From Terriglobales bacterium (lineage in GTDB: Bacteria; Acidobacteriota; Terriglobia; Terriglobales; Acidobacteriaceae), in assembly GCA_035651995.1 (NCBI GenBank), contig DASRER010000022.1, positions 124,001 through 188,000 of the forward strand: 64,000 nucleotides of DNA, given 5' to 3'. The position numbers were made by a program, and so were the translations under genes. Below are positions 9,983-18,571 of this stretch, in pieces. How positions within the stretch are numbered: position 1 is the stretch's first letter; the number at the start of each line of letters is the position of its first letter. Under the pieces are notes generated by a model. The model worked only from the letters and a program-made list of their open reading frames with translations. It was not told where the DNA came from and did no database searches.

Positions 9983-10324
9983 ATGCCGGCCGTCCGCCAC
10001 GATATGGTCAGCACCACCTTCGATCTCACCGGACACCGCGTCGTCCGCACGCTGGGCGTCGTTCGCGGCATCACCGTGCGCTCGCGCTCGGTACTGGGCA
10101 CCATCGGCGCGGGATTGCAGACGCTGGTAGGCGGCAACATCACCCTGCTCACCGAGCTCTGCGAGAAGTCCCGCTCGAAAGCCTTCGAGCTGATGCTGCA
10201 GCACGCGGCCGAGCTGGGCGCCAACGCCATTGTGGGCGCGCGCTACGACGCGACTGAGGTCATGCAGGGCGTGACCGAGGTGCTCGCCTACGGAACGGCG
10301 GTCGTGGCCGAGCCGGTGCGCTGA
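9983..10324 (+). CDS. YbjQ/UPF0145 family protein
   Basis: 113 residues, the normal length for this family. Recognisable core: [19 protein letters not shown] near the N-terminus, [12 protein letters not shown] in the centre and [14 protein letters not shown] toward the C-terminus. A GGAG site lies 9 bases before the ATG. Members form pentameric beta-rich assemblies and are annotated as putative heavy-metal-binding proteins, but the role is not established. It stands alone between the M24 peptidase and the CBS protein. Confidence 0.88.
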   Translation: MPAVRHDMVSTTFDLTGHRVVRTLGVVRGITVRSRSVLGTIGAGLQTLVGGNITLLTELCEKSRSKAFELMLQHAAELGANAIVGARYDATEVMQGVTEVLAYGTAVVAEPVR

Positions 10325-10492
10325 CGTGCGCTGATCGCTGCCGACGGCCGGACAACCCCGGGCCCACGCTTGTCATTCTTTTCGCAACAGAGGTACGATT
10401 TCGCCGGCCCACGACGGCAGCGTGCCCAGTCTGCCGCCGTCCGCTGGTAGCCAGGCCCGGTTTTCTGGAAAAGCTGCTCAGGGGGAACGAGT

Positions 10493-10930
10493 ATGGCCAC
10501 CATCTACGATCTCGTCCGGGGACGAGAAGTCTACTTCGTTGACGCTGCCCACACCGTGCTCGCCGCCGCCCGTTGGATGGTGGAGCGCAACATCGGCGCC
10601 GTTCCCGTCGTCGAAGGCGGCAAGCTGGTCGGCATCTTTTCCGAACGCGACATCATGAAGCGCGTCGTCACCGAGGGCCGCGACCCCGCATCCACTCTCG
10701 TGCGCGACGTCATGACGCCGAATCCTCTCGTAGTCGCGCCCGCCGAGAAGCTGGAGAATTGCATGATCCTGATGAAGCAGCATGGCTTCCGCCACCTGCC
10801 CATCTGGGACGGCAAGACTCTCCTCGGCCTCGTTTCCCTGCGCGACCTGCTGCTCCGCGACCTCACGGAAAAAGACGATGAGGTCCGCCACATGCGCGCC
10901 TACATCCACGCCAGCTACGGCGAATCGTAA
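10493..10930 (+). CDS. Twin CBS-domain protein
   Basis: 145 residues holding two CBS motifs and nothing else: residues about 8-62 (VDAAHTVLAAARWMVERNIG, ending GIFSERDIMK) and about 72-128 (VRDVMTPNPLVVAP, ending GLVSLRDLL). Such stand-alone pairs bind adenine nucleotides and act as energy or redox sensors, often on partner enzymes in trans. AGGGGG lies before the ATG. No partner is obvious among the neighbours. Confidence 0.88.
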   Translation: MATIYDLVRGREVYFVDAAHTVLAAARWMVERNIGAVPVVEGGKLVGIFSERDIMKRVVTEGRDPASTLVRDVMTPNPLVVAPAEKLENCMILMKQHGFRHLPIWDGKTLLGLVSLRDLLLRDLTEKDDEVRHMRAYIHASYGES

Positions 10931-10934
10931 AAGC

Positions 10935-11061
10935 AGTGGATAGTGGATGGTGAATAGTGGATAACAAGACCGCCGAAGGGGCGCCGCACGTCACCAATCA
11001 GCAGACTGCCTGAATCAACCGCCTGGACTGTCCACTTTCCACTCTCCACTATCCACTGAGT
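10935..11061. repeat. Heptad-repeat hairpin A2
   Basis: Four units (AGTGGAT twice, GGTGAAT, AGTGGAT) at 10935-10962 are matched by five inverted units (ACTGTCC to ACTGAGT) at 11027-11061. The outermost 14 bases, CAGTGGATAGTGGA, are an exact inverted match to 11045-11058. The element follows the CBS stop codon by 4 bases and precedes glcD by 26. Confidence 0.85.
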
Positions 11062-11087
11062 TACAATCCAACGCAGCGCCTCCTCTC

Positions 11088-12536
11088 ATGCGCTTTCCCT
11101 CCGTCATCAGGCAGTTGAAGAAGATCGCCGGCAGCGACGCCGTGCTCGACCGCCCGGAAGACCTCATGCTTTACGAGTACGACGGCGGCCTGGCGCAGGG
11201 CACGCCGCGCGCGGTAGTTTTCCCGCAGACGACCGAGCAGGTTTCCGCGATCATGAAGCTCGCCACGGCCGAAAACCTCTCCGTCGTCCCTCGCGGCGCT
11301 GGCACCGGTTTGAGCGGCGGCGCCATCTCGCGGCAGGGAAGCATCGTGCTCGGCTTCGCCCGCATGAACCGCATCCTGGAAATCGACATCCCGAATCGCC
11401 GCGCCGTCGTCCAGCCCGGGGTGGTGAACCTGGAGCTGAGCAACGCCACCTCGAGGTTCGGCTACTACTTCGCGCCCGATCCCTCCAGCCAGAAGGCGTG
11501 TACCATCGGCGGCAACGTTGCTGAAAATTCCGGCGGTCCGCACACGCTGGCCTACGGCGTCACCGTGAACCACGTCACCGGACTCGAGGTCGTGCTGCCC
11601 GACGGTCGCGTGGTCGAGTTCGGCAGCAAGGTGGCCGACAGCTGCGGCTACGACCTGCCCGGCTTCTTCGTCGGCTCCGAGGGCACGCTCGGTATCGCGA
11701 CGAAGATCACGGTCAAGCTTTCGCGCCTGCCGGAAGCGGTCGCCACCCTCCTCGGTATCTTCAATACCGTGGAAGACGCCGCCAACACCGTGGTCGCCAT
11801 CACGCGCGAAGGCATTACCCCGGCGGCGCTCGAAATGCTCGATGGCTGGACGCTCCGCACCGTGGAAGCCGCCACCCACGCCGGTTTCCCCCTCGACTCC
11901 GGCGCCGTGCTGCTCATCGAAGTCGAAGGTCTGCGCGAAGCCGTGGCCGAACAGGTGGACGCCGTGCGGCGCGTTTGCGCCGAGCAGCGTGCGCGCGAGG
12001 TGCGCGTCGCCAAAGACGAGCGCGAGCGCCAGCTCCTCTGGGCCGGGCGCAAAAATGCCTTCGGCGCCATCGGCCGCATCTCTCCTTCTTATTACGTGCA
12101 GGACGGCGTCATTCCGCGTACCCGCGTGCCCGACACGCTGCGTCACATCGAAAACATCGGCAAGAAATACGGCCTCACGATCGGCAACATCTTTCACGCG
12201 GGCGACGGCAACTTGCACCCGCTCATCCTCTTCGATCCGCGCGATGCCGAGATGACCCATCGCACGCACGAGGCCGGGCGCGAGATCCTCGAGTATTGCG
12301 TCGCGGTTGGGGGCTCCATCACCGGCGAGCACGGCGTCGGCATGGAAAAGAACGAGCTCATGCCGCTGAACTTCTCCGGCGACGACCTGAGCGCGATGGC
12401 CTGCCTGCGCGACGCCTTCAACCCGCGCTCCACGCTCAACCCGCAAAAAATCCTGCCCACCACACGCAGCTGCCGCGAAGTCATGACGCCGCGCTTTCCC
12501 GGCGTGGTCGAATCGCGCCCCCCAGGACAGGCATGA
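11088..12536 (+). CDS. glcD: Glycolate oxidase subunit GlcD (FAD-linked)
   Basis: 482 residues. The FAD_binding_4 domain is shown by VVPRGAGTGLSGGA and GGNVAENSGGPH; the C-terminal FAD-oxidase domain by GNIFHAGDGNLHP and SITGEHGVGMEK. The enzyme oxidises glycolate (or D-lactate) to the keto acid and passes electrons on through the iron-sulfur partner at 13984. The stop overlaps the GlcE start as ATGA, so the two are coupled. No good ribosome site is visible before the ATG, which sits just after hairpin A2. D-lactate dehydrogenase is the main alternative, but the E and F neighbours favour glycolate oxidase. Confidence 0.9.
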   Translation: MRFPSVIRQLKKIAGSDAVLDRPEDLMLYEYDGGLAQGTPRAVVFPQTTEQVSAIMKLATAENLSVVPRGAGTGLSGGAISRQGSIVLGFARMNRILEIDIPNRRAVVQPGVVNLELSNATSRFGYYFAPDPSSQKACTIGGNVAENSGGPHTLAYGVTVNHVTGLEVVLPDGRVVEFGSKVADSCGYDLPGFFVGSEGTLGIATKITVKLSRLPEAVATLLGIFNTVEDAANTVVAITREGITPAALEMLDGWTLRTVEAATHAGFPLDSGAVLLIEVEGLREAVAEQVDAVRRVCAEQRAREVRVAKDERERQLLWAGRKNAFGAIGRISPSYYVQDGVIPRTRVPDTLRHIENIGKKYGLTIGNIFHAGDGNLHPLILFDPRDAEMTHRTHEAGREILEYCVAVGGSITGEHGVGMEKNELMPLNFSGDDLSAMACLRDAFNPRSTLNPQKILPTTRSCREVMTPRFPGVVESRPPGQA

Positions 12537-13906
12537 ATCCCGCCGTGGCCGCGCCATCGCTTGCCGACGAACTCGCCGCCATCGTGGGCGACGCGCACGT
12601 TTCAGCGGCTGCAGCCGAACTGCAATCGCTTGCGATTGACGGCGTCGTCCCCGCGGCCGCCGTCACCCCCGGCTCAGCCGAGGAAGTCACGGCGATCATC
12701 GCGCTCGCCAACCAGCGCGGCTGGTGCGTCGCACCGCACGGCGGCGGAGCGCAGCAGGCAATCGGCAACATCCCCGAGCGCATTGACGTGCTCTTGCGCA
12801 CCTCGCGCCTGACCCAGGTCGAGCACCACGATCCCGGCGACCTCACCATCGGCGTCGGCGCCGGCATGACGCTTGGTGAGCTCGACCGCATCGTCGCCGA
12901 GCACGGCCAGATGCTGCCCATGGATGTTCTTGAAAACGACACGCGAACCGTCGGCGGCCTGCTCGCGACGGCGGCGCAAGGCCCTATGCGCTTCGCCTGC
13001 GGCACGGTGCGCGACCACTGCATCGGCATTCGCTTCGTCGCCGGCGACGCGCGCCGCGTCAAAGGCGGCGGCCGCGTGGTGAAGAACGTTGCCGGCTACG
13101 ACCTGATGAAGCTGCTCATCGGCAGCTACGGCACGCTCGGCGTCATCACCAGCGCCAGCTTCAAGCTGGCGCCGCGCCCGCGGCAAACGGTCACGCTCGC
13201 CGCCGGATTTCCAAACTCGTCCGCTGCGCTGGCCTGCTACGAGCACGTGGCTTCGTCGCCACTCACACCCATGTGCCTGGAGCTCGTTTCGCCGCATGCC
13301 AAGCGTTTTCTGCGCCCGGCGGCAGCCCCCGTCCATCCCGAGGACTACACGCCGCCCTCCGGCCCCACGCGAAGCACGAACTGGGCCGTGTTCGTTCGCG
13401 CCGCGGGAAGCGACGCCGTCCTGGCCCGCTATCGCCGTGATCTCGGCCAGACCGCGACCCGCGAAATAAGCGGCCCGGAGGAAAATACGCTCTGGCGGCG
13501 CGTCGCCGCGCTCGATGCGGAAGCCGCAGCGCGCCAGCGCAACGCCATGGTCGTGCAGATCGCGGTCACGAACACGGAAGTCGCCGGCGCGATCGCCGCG
13601 GTCGAAAAGACCGCCACCGACTACAACTTCGTTTCCTCGATCATCGGACGCATGGGCGCAATGATCGCCGTTTTCAGTCCGCTCGCAGTCGATCCGCCCT
13701 CGGCCATGCAGTACGCCGGCGCCGCTTCGGCCCTGCGCGCGGCGTTGCCACGCAGCTCGGTGGCGATCGTCACGCGCTGCCCACTCGAGGCCAAGCGCCA
13801 CTTCGATGTGTGGGGAACGCCGACCTCAGACCTGGCTTCCATGCGCGCCATCAAGCAGAAGCTCGATCCCAACGCCATTTTGAATCGAGGACGTTTCGTG
13901 GTGTGA
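12533..13906 (+). CDS. glcE: Glycolate oxidase subunit GlcE
   Basis: 457 residues from the overlapping ATG. It has the shorter FAD-binding fold of GlcE: APHGGGAQQAIGN, GDLTIGVGAGMTLGEL, MRFACGTVRDHCIGIRFV and KNVAGYDLMKLLIGSYGTLG. It forms a complex with GlcD and GlcF. The frame is open into glcD for another 186 codons, but that part is only the shadow of glcD. The stop codon is immediately followed by a heptad-repeat hairpin. Confidence 0.9.
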   Translation: MNPAVAAPSLADELAAIVGDAHVSAAAAELQSLAIDGVVPAAAVTPGSAEEVTAIIALANQRGWCVAPHGGGAQQAIGNIPERIDVLLRTSRLTQVEHHDPGDLTIGVGAGMTLGELDRIVAEHGQMLPMDVLENDTRTVGGLLATAAQGPMRFACGTVRDHCIGIRFVAGDARRVKGGGRVVKNVAGYDLMKLLIGSYGTLGVITSASFKLAPRPRQTVTLAAGFPNSSAALACYEHVASSPLTPMCLELVSPHAKRFLRPAAAPVHPEDYTPPSGPTRSTNWAVFVRAAGSDAVLARYRRDLGQTATREISGPEENTLWRRVAALDAEAAARQRNAMVVQIAVTNTEVAGAIAAVEKTATDYNFVSSIIGRMGAMIAVFSPLAVDPPSAMQYAGAASALRAALPRSSVAIVTRCPLEAKRHFDVWGTPTSDLASMRAIKQKLDPNAILNRGRFVV

Positions 13907-13967
13907 ATGCAAGATGCAAAATGAAATTCAAGAGCGTGGCGCTCATTGTGCATTTTGCATTTTCTTG
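13907..13967. repeat. Heptad-repeat hairpin between glcE and glcF
   Basis: Units ATGCAAG, ATGCAAA, ATGAAAT start at the base after the glcE stop. An inner perfect stem GAGCG-TGG-CGCTC (13932-13944) and an inverted arm TTGTGCA, TTTTGCA, TTTTCTT follow. ATGCAAAATG (13914-13923) matches 13951-13960 exactly. It could attenuate or process the glc transcript. Confidence 0.85.
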
Positions 13968-13983
13968 AGTTTTCCTTGATCTC

Positions 13984-15276
13984 ATGTCAATCCCGCCCGT
14001 CAACCCCGTGAGCTCCGCCGACCGCCCCACCTGGGACCTCTACAGCGTCTGCGTTCACTGCGGCCTCTGCCTCACGCAGTGTCCCACGTACCGCGTGCTC
14101 GGGATGGAAATGGATTCACCCCGCGGACGCATCTATCAGGTGCTGCAGGTGGATTCCGGCCGGCTGCCCATCGGCGAAGCTTTCGTCACGCACATCGATC
14201 GCTGCCTCGACTGCCGCGCCTGCGAGACCGCCTGCCCCTCAGGCGTCGAGTACGGACGCATCGTCGAGCGCGCCCGCGCACAGATCGAGCAGCACTACCG
14301 CCGTCCGTGGCTAGAGCGAAAGCTGCGCGCGTATTTCTTCAACCGCGTCCTGGCTGACTTCGATGTGCTCGCCCGGTGGGCGCGCCGCCTGCGCTTCTAT
14401 CAGCAGTCAGGAATACGCACGCTCGCGCGTTCATTGGGGATGCTCAAACTTTTCGGCGTGGCTAAGCTCGACTCCCTCCAGCCCACGATCGAGCCCGACT
14501 TTTTCTTTCGTCAGATCGGCGAAACCTATGCCGCCGAGGGAGAGCGCCGCGGACGCGTTGCCTTCCTCGCCGGCTGCATCTCCAGCGTTGCCTTCGCCGA
14601 ACTCAACCGCGCTACCATTCGCGTGCTGCAGAAAAACGGCGTCGAGGTCTGGGTTCCGCCCCGCCAGGGATGCTGTGGGGCGCTCCACGCGCACGCCGGC
14701 TTCCGCGAACAGGCCCGCGTGCTGGCCCGCCGCAACATTGATGCCATGCTGCGCGACGACGTAGACGCCATCGTCACCAACGCTGCGGGCTGCGGCTCCA
14801 CACTCAAGGAATACGCCGACCTGCTCTCCGCCGATACCGCCTACGCCGGCAAGGCACACACCTTCGGAGGCAAAGTGCGCGACGTCACCGAGTACCTGGC
14901 CGCGCTCGGCCTGCGTCCTTTGCCTGCGAAAAGAGCGCAGCGCGTCACCTATCAGGACCCGTGCCATCTCGCTCACGGACAGCGCGTGCGCTCAGCTCCT
15001 CGCCAATTGCTCGCCGCGCTCGGCGCCCACCTGGTCGAGATGAACCACTCCGACTACTGCTGCGGCAGCGCCGGCGTCTACAACGTGGTGCAGAACAAGC
15101 TCTCCATGCAGATCCTCGACCGCAAAATGGACGACGTTGCCGCCACCTCGGCCGACGTCGTCGCTACCGCCAATGTCGGCTGCATGCTGCAACTGCGCGC
15201 CGGCGTTGCCCAACGCGGCCTCAACCTGCAGGTGCGTCACGTCATCGAGCTGCTCGACGCAGCCTACTCCGCGTAG
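13984..15276 (+). CDS. glcF: Glycolate oxidase iron-sulfur subunit GlcF
   Basis: 430 residues. Two 4Fe-4S motifs near the N-terminus, CVHCGLCLTQCPTY and CLDCRACETACPSG, are followed by two CCG-domain motifs (GCCGALHAHAG and DYCCGSAGVYN) typical of heterodisulfide-reductase-like electron carriers. It takes electrons from GlcD/GlcE and passes them to the quinone pool. It lies 77 bases after glcE, with only the hairpin between them, so it is the third cistron of the operon. Malate synthase or GlcC-type regulators are not in the window. Confidence 0.92.
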   Translation: MSIPPVNPVSSADRPTWDLYSVCVHCGLCLTQCPTYRVLGMEMDSPRGRIYQVLQVDSGRLPIGEAFVTHIDRCLDCRACETACPSGVEYGRIVERARAQIEQHYRRPWLERKLRAYFFNRVLADFDVLARWARRLRFYQQSGIRTLARSLGMLKLFGVAKLDSLQPTIEPDFFFRQIGETYAAEGERRGRVAFLAGCISSVAFAELNRATIRVLQKNGVEVWVPPRQGCCGALHAHAGFREQARVLARRNIDAMLRDDVDAIVTNAAGCGSTLKEYADLLSADTAYAGKAHTFGGKVRDVTEYLAALGLRPLPAKRAQRVTYQDPCHLAHGQRVRSAPRQLLAALGAHLVEMNHSDYCCGSAGVYNVVQNKLSMQILDRKMDDVAATSADVVATANVGCMLQLRAGVAQRGLNLQVRHVIELLDAAYSA

Positions 15277-15283
15277 GTAATGC

Positions 15284-15385
15284 GTTCCTTTTTGTCCTTC
15301 GTGTTCTTCGTGTGGACCGCTTCTGTCTTCTTTCGCTCTCGCGACGGCTTCACGGCCGAATGCCGATAGCTAAATGCCAACGGCC
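15284..15385. repeat. Composite repeat B+H, copy 1
   Basis: A 9-base-period tract (TCCTTCGTG repeated, 15294-15313) is followed after a GC-rich spacer by four 7-base units at 15358-15385 (GAATGCC, GATAGCT, AAATGCC, AACGGCC). The same order occurs at 16960-17076 and 34003-34092. Confidence 0.75.
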
Positions 15386-15457
15386 GGGGTTCATTTCATT
15401 TGACATCCTTCATTGCGCCGGAGCACATTGTTGGCCTCCTCCCTCAAAGGAGCCGTC

Positions 15458-15784
15458 ATGGGCAAGCCCGACGAAAAGCGCAGGTCGCCACGTTTCAGCG
15501 TGGAGGTCCCGGTCACCGTTCGCGTGCAGAACGGCGGCGTGCACGAGCAGAGCTCGAAGACGCGCGACATCAGCGAGCGTGGCATCTTCCTCTATTCGGA
15601 TAGCGAACTTGTCCCCGGCGCCGAGATGGAACTGGTCGTCATGCTCCCGCCCGAACTCACCAACGGCAGCAGCGCCTGGGTATGCTGCCAGGCCCGTGTG
15701 GTCCGCGTCGAAGACCCCGGCGCCGACGGCATGTTCGGCGTCGCCGCCGTCATGGAGCGCTACGCCGTACTGCCTGAAGTCTAG
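15458..15784 (+). CDS. PilZ-domain protein
   Basis: 108 residues. The ATG at 15458 has AAAGGAG 5 bases before it, so the 15-codon longer reading is discarded. Both c-di-GMP binding elements are present: EKRRSPRF at residues 5-12 (the RxxxR loop) and DISERGIFL at about 35-43 (D/NxSxxG). Nothing else is encoded, so it is a single-domain c-di-GMP receptor that must act on a partner in trans. Neighbours give no clue to the target. Confidence 0.9.
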   Translation: MGKPDEKRRSPRFSVEVPVTVRVQNGGVHEQSSKTRDISERGIFLYSDSELVPGAEMELVVMLPPELTNGSSAWVCCQARVVRVEDPGADGMFGVAAVMERYAVLPEV

Positions 15785-15992
15785 CGTCGAGTACCGAGTA
15801 TCATTCCCTTGTCCGAGTTATCCTGAGCGAGGTCCGCGCGACAAGCGCGGGCGAAGTCCAAGGCCCCAGCATTGCCGGCAGTACTCGACAACTCAAGGTC
15901 ACCTGCCACGCTCGATTTTCAAGAACGAGGAAGCGCGAAGCGCCTCCTGCACTCGGTACTCGGTACTCGCCGCTCGCCACTCGCCACTGAAC
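15785..15992. repeat. Composite repeat E+M, copy 1: heptad arms around a palindromic body
   Basis: The left arm TCGAGTA/CCGAGTA begins just after the PilZ stop. The body carries an ATCCTGAGCGAGG segment and the stem CCGCGC-GACAA-GCGCGG (15834-15850). The right arm at 15951-15992 is six or seven units (ACTCGGT twice, ACTCGCC, GCTCGCC and others). A diverged relative with the same body words and right arm lies at 38858-39062. Confidence 0.8.
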
Positions 15993-16055
15993 TACCACCG
16001 CTTTCGCCACCTCCTTTTCTCCTTTATTCTTCCTTCGTCATCGCAAGGAGAACTC

Positions 16056-16940
16056 ATGCGCGTTGCATTTCTCGGACTCGGCATCATGGGCCGCGGTATG
16101 GCCTCAAATCTTGTGAAGGCGGGACACGCAGTGTCCGCCTGGAATCGCACTCCTGGTAAGCAGGTAGAAAATGCGCGAATCGCCTCCACGCCGGCCGAAG
16201 CGGCCGAAGGCGCGGACGTCGTCTGGCTCTGCGTCTCCGATACGAACGCTGTCGAAAGCGTCCTGTTCGGCGAAGACGGCGTCGAGCCACAGCTGCGCGA
16301 GGGCAGCATCGTGGTGAACTCCAGCACCATCTCGCCCAGCGCCACCCGTGAATTCGCCGAGCGCGTGCGCGCCGGCGGGGCCGATTTCGTTGACGCGCCC
16401 GTTACCGGCTCCAAGGTCGCCGCCGAAAGCGGACAGCTCGTCTTCATCGTCGGTGGCGCCGAAGCCACCATCGAGCGCATTCAGCCGCTGTTCTCGGCGA
16501 TGGGAAAAACCGTGCTGCGCATGGGCGACGTAGGCATGGGCCAGTCCGCCAAGCTCGCTCAAAACCTCATGACTTCGGTGATCTTCGAAGCCTTCGCCGA
16601 GGCCCTCACGCTGGCCACCAAGCTCGGCGTGCAGCCTGAGTCGCTGCTCGCGCTCATTCAGTCCAGCATGGTGCGCAGCGGCGTGGTTGACTATAAGGCG
16701 CCCCTGGTCCTGCGCCGCGATTTCTCAGCGCACTTTCCCATGCGCCTCATGTTCAAAGACATTCGCCTCATGCTCGAGGCGGCGAAGGAGACGCGCGTCA
16801 AATTGCCTGCTCTCGAGACCGTCAGCGAGATCTATGAGTTGGCGATGGAAGAAGGCCAGCAGGACCTGGATTACGCCGCCACCCTTACGCTGCTGGAAAA
16901 GTGGGCCGGCGTCGAAGTCCGCGGCGCCGCCGCTTCATAG
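16056..16940 (+). CDS. NAD(P)-dependent beta-hydroxyacid dehydrogenase
   Basis: 294 residues; AAGGAG stands 5 bases before this ATG. The Rossmann motif GLGIMGRGMA opens the protein, followed by DAPVTGSKVAAESGQL (substrate-binding signature) and GQSAKLAQNLM with the catalytic lysine. This is the family of 3-hydroxyisobutyrate dehydrogenase, tartronate semialdehyde reductase and glyoxylate/succinic semialdehyde reductase (GLYR1-like). A tartronate or glyoxylate role would fit the glc genes just upstream, but 3-hydroxyisobutyrate from valine is equally possible. The sequence alone does not decide. Confidence 0.88.
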   Translation: MRVAFLGLGIMGRGMASNLVKAGHAVSAWNRTPGKQVENARIASTPAEAAEGADVVWLCVSDTNAVESVLFGEDGVEPQLREGSIVVNSSTISPSATREFAERVRAGGADFVDAPVTGSKVAAESGQLVFIVGGAEATIERIQPLFSAMGKTVLRMGDVGMGQSAKLAQNLMTSVIFEAFAEALTLATKLGVQPESLLALIQSSMVRSGVVDYKAPLVLRRDFSAHFPMRLMFKDIRLMLEAAKETRVKLPALETVSEIYELAMEEGQQDLDYAATLTLLEKWAGVEVRGAAAS

Positions 16941-16959
16941 CAAGCCGACGTTCTGCGAC

Positions 16960-17076
16960 CTTTCTTTGTGGCCCTTCGTGCGCCCTTCGTGTCGCTTGTG
17001 TGAAACGCTTTTGACCTTCGTTGCGTCAGCACGGGACCGCGACGGCGAAATGCTAAACTGCTAATTGCCAAGGGCA
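16960..17076. repeat. Composite repeat B+H, copy 2
   Basis: The B part has CCCTTCGTG twice and ends in TGTGTGAAACGCTTTTGA, a stretch recurring with one change at 31140. The H part (17048-17076) has AAATGCT, AAACTGCT (one extra base), AATTGCC, AAGGGCA. It lies just upstream of the methyltransferase gene. Confidence 0.75.
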
Positions 17077-17129
17077 GTATCAACCACGGGCCTTCCAACC
17101 CTCGTACAATCTTTCCCCGGAGGACACTC

Positions 17130-18146
17130 ATGGCATCCAGCACGCAAGCCCAGCCTTCCCCGATCCTGATCTTCCGCACTCTTCGCGCTTTTGAAAATTC
17201 CGCCGCTCTCAAGACTGCCATCGAGCTTGACCTGTTCACCGCTGTCGGTGAAGGCAGCAACACGGCCGCGTCGCTCGCCAGGCGCGTGAAGGTCGCCGAG
17301 CGCGGCGCGCGCATCCTCGCCGACCACCTGGTTGTTCTCGGTTTTCTCACCAAGAAAAACGGCAGCTACGGCCTCACCGAGGACAGCGCCACGTTTCTCG
17401 ATCGTCGCTCGCCCGCTTACATGGGCACCGTTGCAAAATTTCTGGCTGCACCGCACGCGTACAAGAACTTCGAGGGTCTTACCGACGCCGTCCGTCGCGG
17501 CGGCGCCCCTGAAGACGCGCACAGCGTAACGCCCGACGACGACATGTGGGTTGAGTTCGCTCGCAGCATGGCGCCGCTCATGGTGCCTGCCTCGCAGTTC
17601 ATCGCCGATTTGACCAAATCGGCGGCGGCTCGCCCCATGAAAGTCCTCGACATCGCCGCGGGGCATGGCCTGTTCGGCATCGCCGTTGCCAAGGCGAATC
17701 CCAAGGCTGAAATCGTCGCCGTGGACTGGAAGCCGGTCCTCTCCGTCGCGCAGGAGAACGCGAACAAAGCCGGTGTCGCCAATCGTTACCGCGCCCTGTA
17801 CGGCAGCGCCTTCGACGTTGACTTCGGTTCCGGCTACGACCTGGTGTTGCTCACCAACTTCCTCCACCACTTCGACGTGCCTACCAACGAGAAGCTGCTG
17901 CGCAAGATCCACGCCGCGCTCAATCCGGGCGGACGCGTCGCAACTCTCGAATTCGTTCCCAACGACGATCGCGTCACGCCTCCCGACGCGGCCGCCTTCG
18001 CCATCATCATGCTGGCCTCCACGCCGCACGGTGATGCTTTCACCCGGAAGGAACTCGAGAGCATGCTGCGCAACGCCGGCTTTCGCTCCACCGAGATGCA
18101 CATGCTGCCCACTGGTTTTCAGGCGGTGCTGCTTTCGCAGAAGTAA
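17130..18146 (+). CDS. SAM-dependent O-methyltransferase, AdoMet_MTase plus dimerisation domain
   Basis: 338 residues; GGAGGA precedes the ATG. The N-terminal 90 residues resemble the winged-helix dimerisation domain of plant-type and antibiotic O-methyltransferases (IELDLFTAVGEG, LADHLVVLGFLTKKNG, YGLTEDSATFL). The SAM-binding motif I is VLDIAAGHGLFGIAVAKANP with the acidic tip VDWK, and the motif LLTNFLHHFD is the post-II region. A small molecule with a hydroxyl group is the likely acceptor. No biosynthetic cluster surrounds it. A strong terminator ends the transcript. Confidence 0.85.
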   Translation: MASSTQAQPSPILIFRTLRAFENSAALKTAIELDLFTAVGEGSNTAASLARRVKVAERGARILADHLVVLGFLTKKNGSYGLTEDSATFLDRRSPAYMGTVAKFLAAPHAYKNFEGLTDAVRRGGAPEDAHSVTPDDDMWVEFARSMAPLMVPASQFIADLTKSAAARPMKVLDIAAGHGLFGIAVAKANPKAEIVAVDWKPVLSVAQENANKAGVANRYRALYGSAFDVDFGSGYDLVLLTNFLHHFDVPTNEKLLRKIHAALNPGGRVATLEFVPNDDRVTPPDAAAFAIIMLASTPHGDAFTRKELESMLRNAGFRSTEMHMLPTGFQAVLLSQK

Positions 18147-18187
18147 CGGGGCCTTCCCGTTTCGGTGCGATATTCCCGAATCAGCCC

Positions 18188-18224
18188 GCGACGGCGGCCA
18201 CCCGCCGTCGCAACTCTTTTGTTT
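18188..18224 (+). terminator. Rho-independent terminator after the methyltransferase
   Basis: A perfect 10-bp stem GCGACGGCGG/CCGCCGTCGC (18188-18197, 18202-18211) with a 4-base loop is followed by AACTCTTTTGTTTT. Confidence 0.85.
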
Positions 18225-18341
18225 TGCGTGTTTGTGAGTTTGGCGCAGCAACTGCACTGGACACGGCGGCTAGGACCGCGCGACAGAGAAGTCCGCGGTC
18301 GAGGGCAAGAGGAACGAAAGCGCCGTCATGAGGGGTGCGTC

Positions 18342-18503
18342 ATGAACGATCTGCAATATCTGCTCGGCCTGGTTCGCGCCGCAATTGCGACCGCCGATCC
18401 GAAGACCGAACAGTTCGAGCAGCTCATGGCGGCGCAGCGCCATCTGCTCCAGCTCATCTGGCAAGCCAGTGTCGCCGAGCCGCGCCAGGCTGTCCTCCGC
18501 TAG
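18342..18503 (+). CDS. Hypothetical 53-residue protein
   Basis: The ORF starts at an ATG with AGGGG 7 bases upstream and ends in a normal TAG. The product is soluble and mostly helical in appearance (LLGLVRAAIATADPKTEQ, LMAAQRHLLQLIW), with no cysteine or membrane segment. I recognise no family. Its codon choice is like the neighbours, which supports it being translated, but a 53-codon frame in GC-rich DNA can also occur by chance. Confidence 0.4.
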   Translation: MNDLQYLLGLVRAAIATADPKTEQFEQLMAAQRHLLQLIWQASVAEPRQAVLR

Positions 18504-18571
18504 CGTTCGCTTCGGAGCTGGTGCATAATCTCCCGGCCTGCGCTGCTTCGTCGTGCGCCGGCCGAGGCGCA

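Noticed and set aside
11061-12557. 498-codon frame on - opposite glcD
   Set aside because: Antisense of a gene with all FAD-oxidase motifs.
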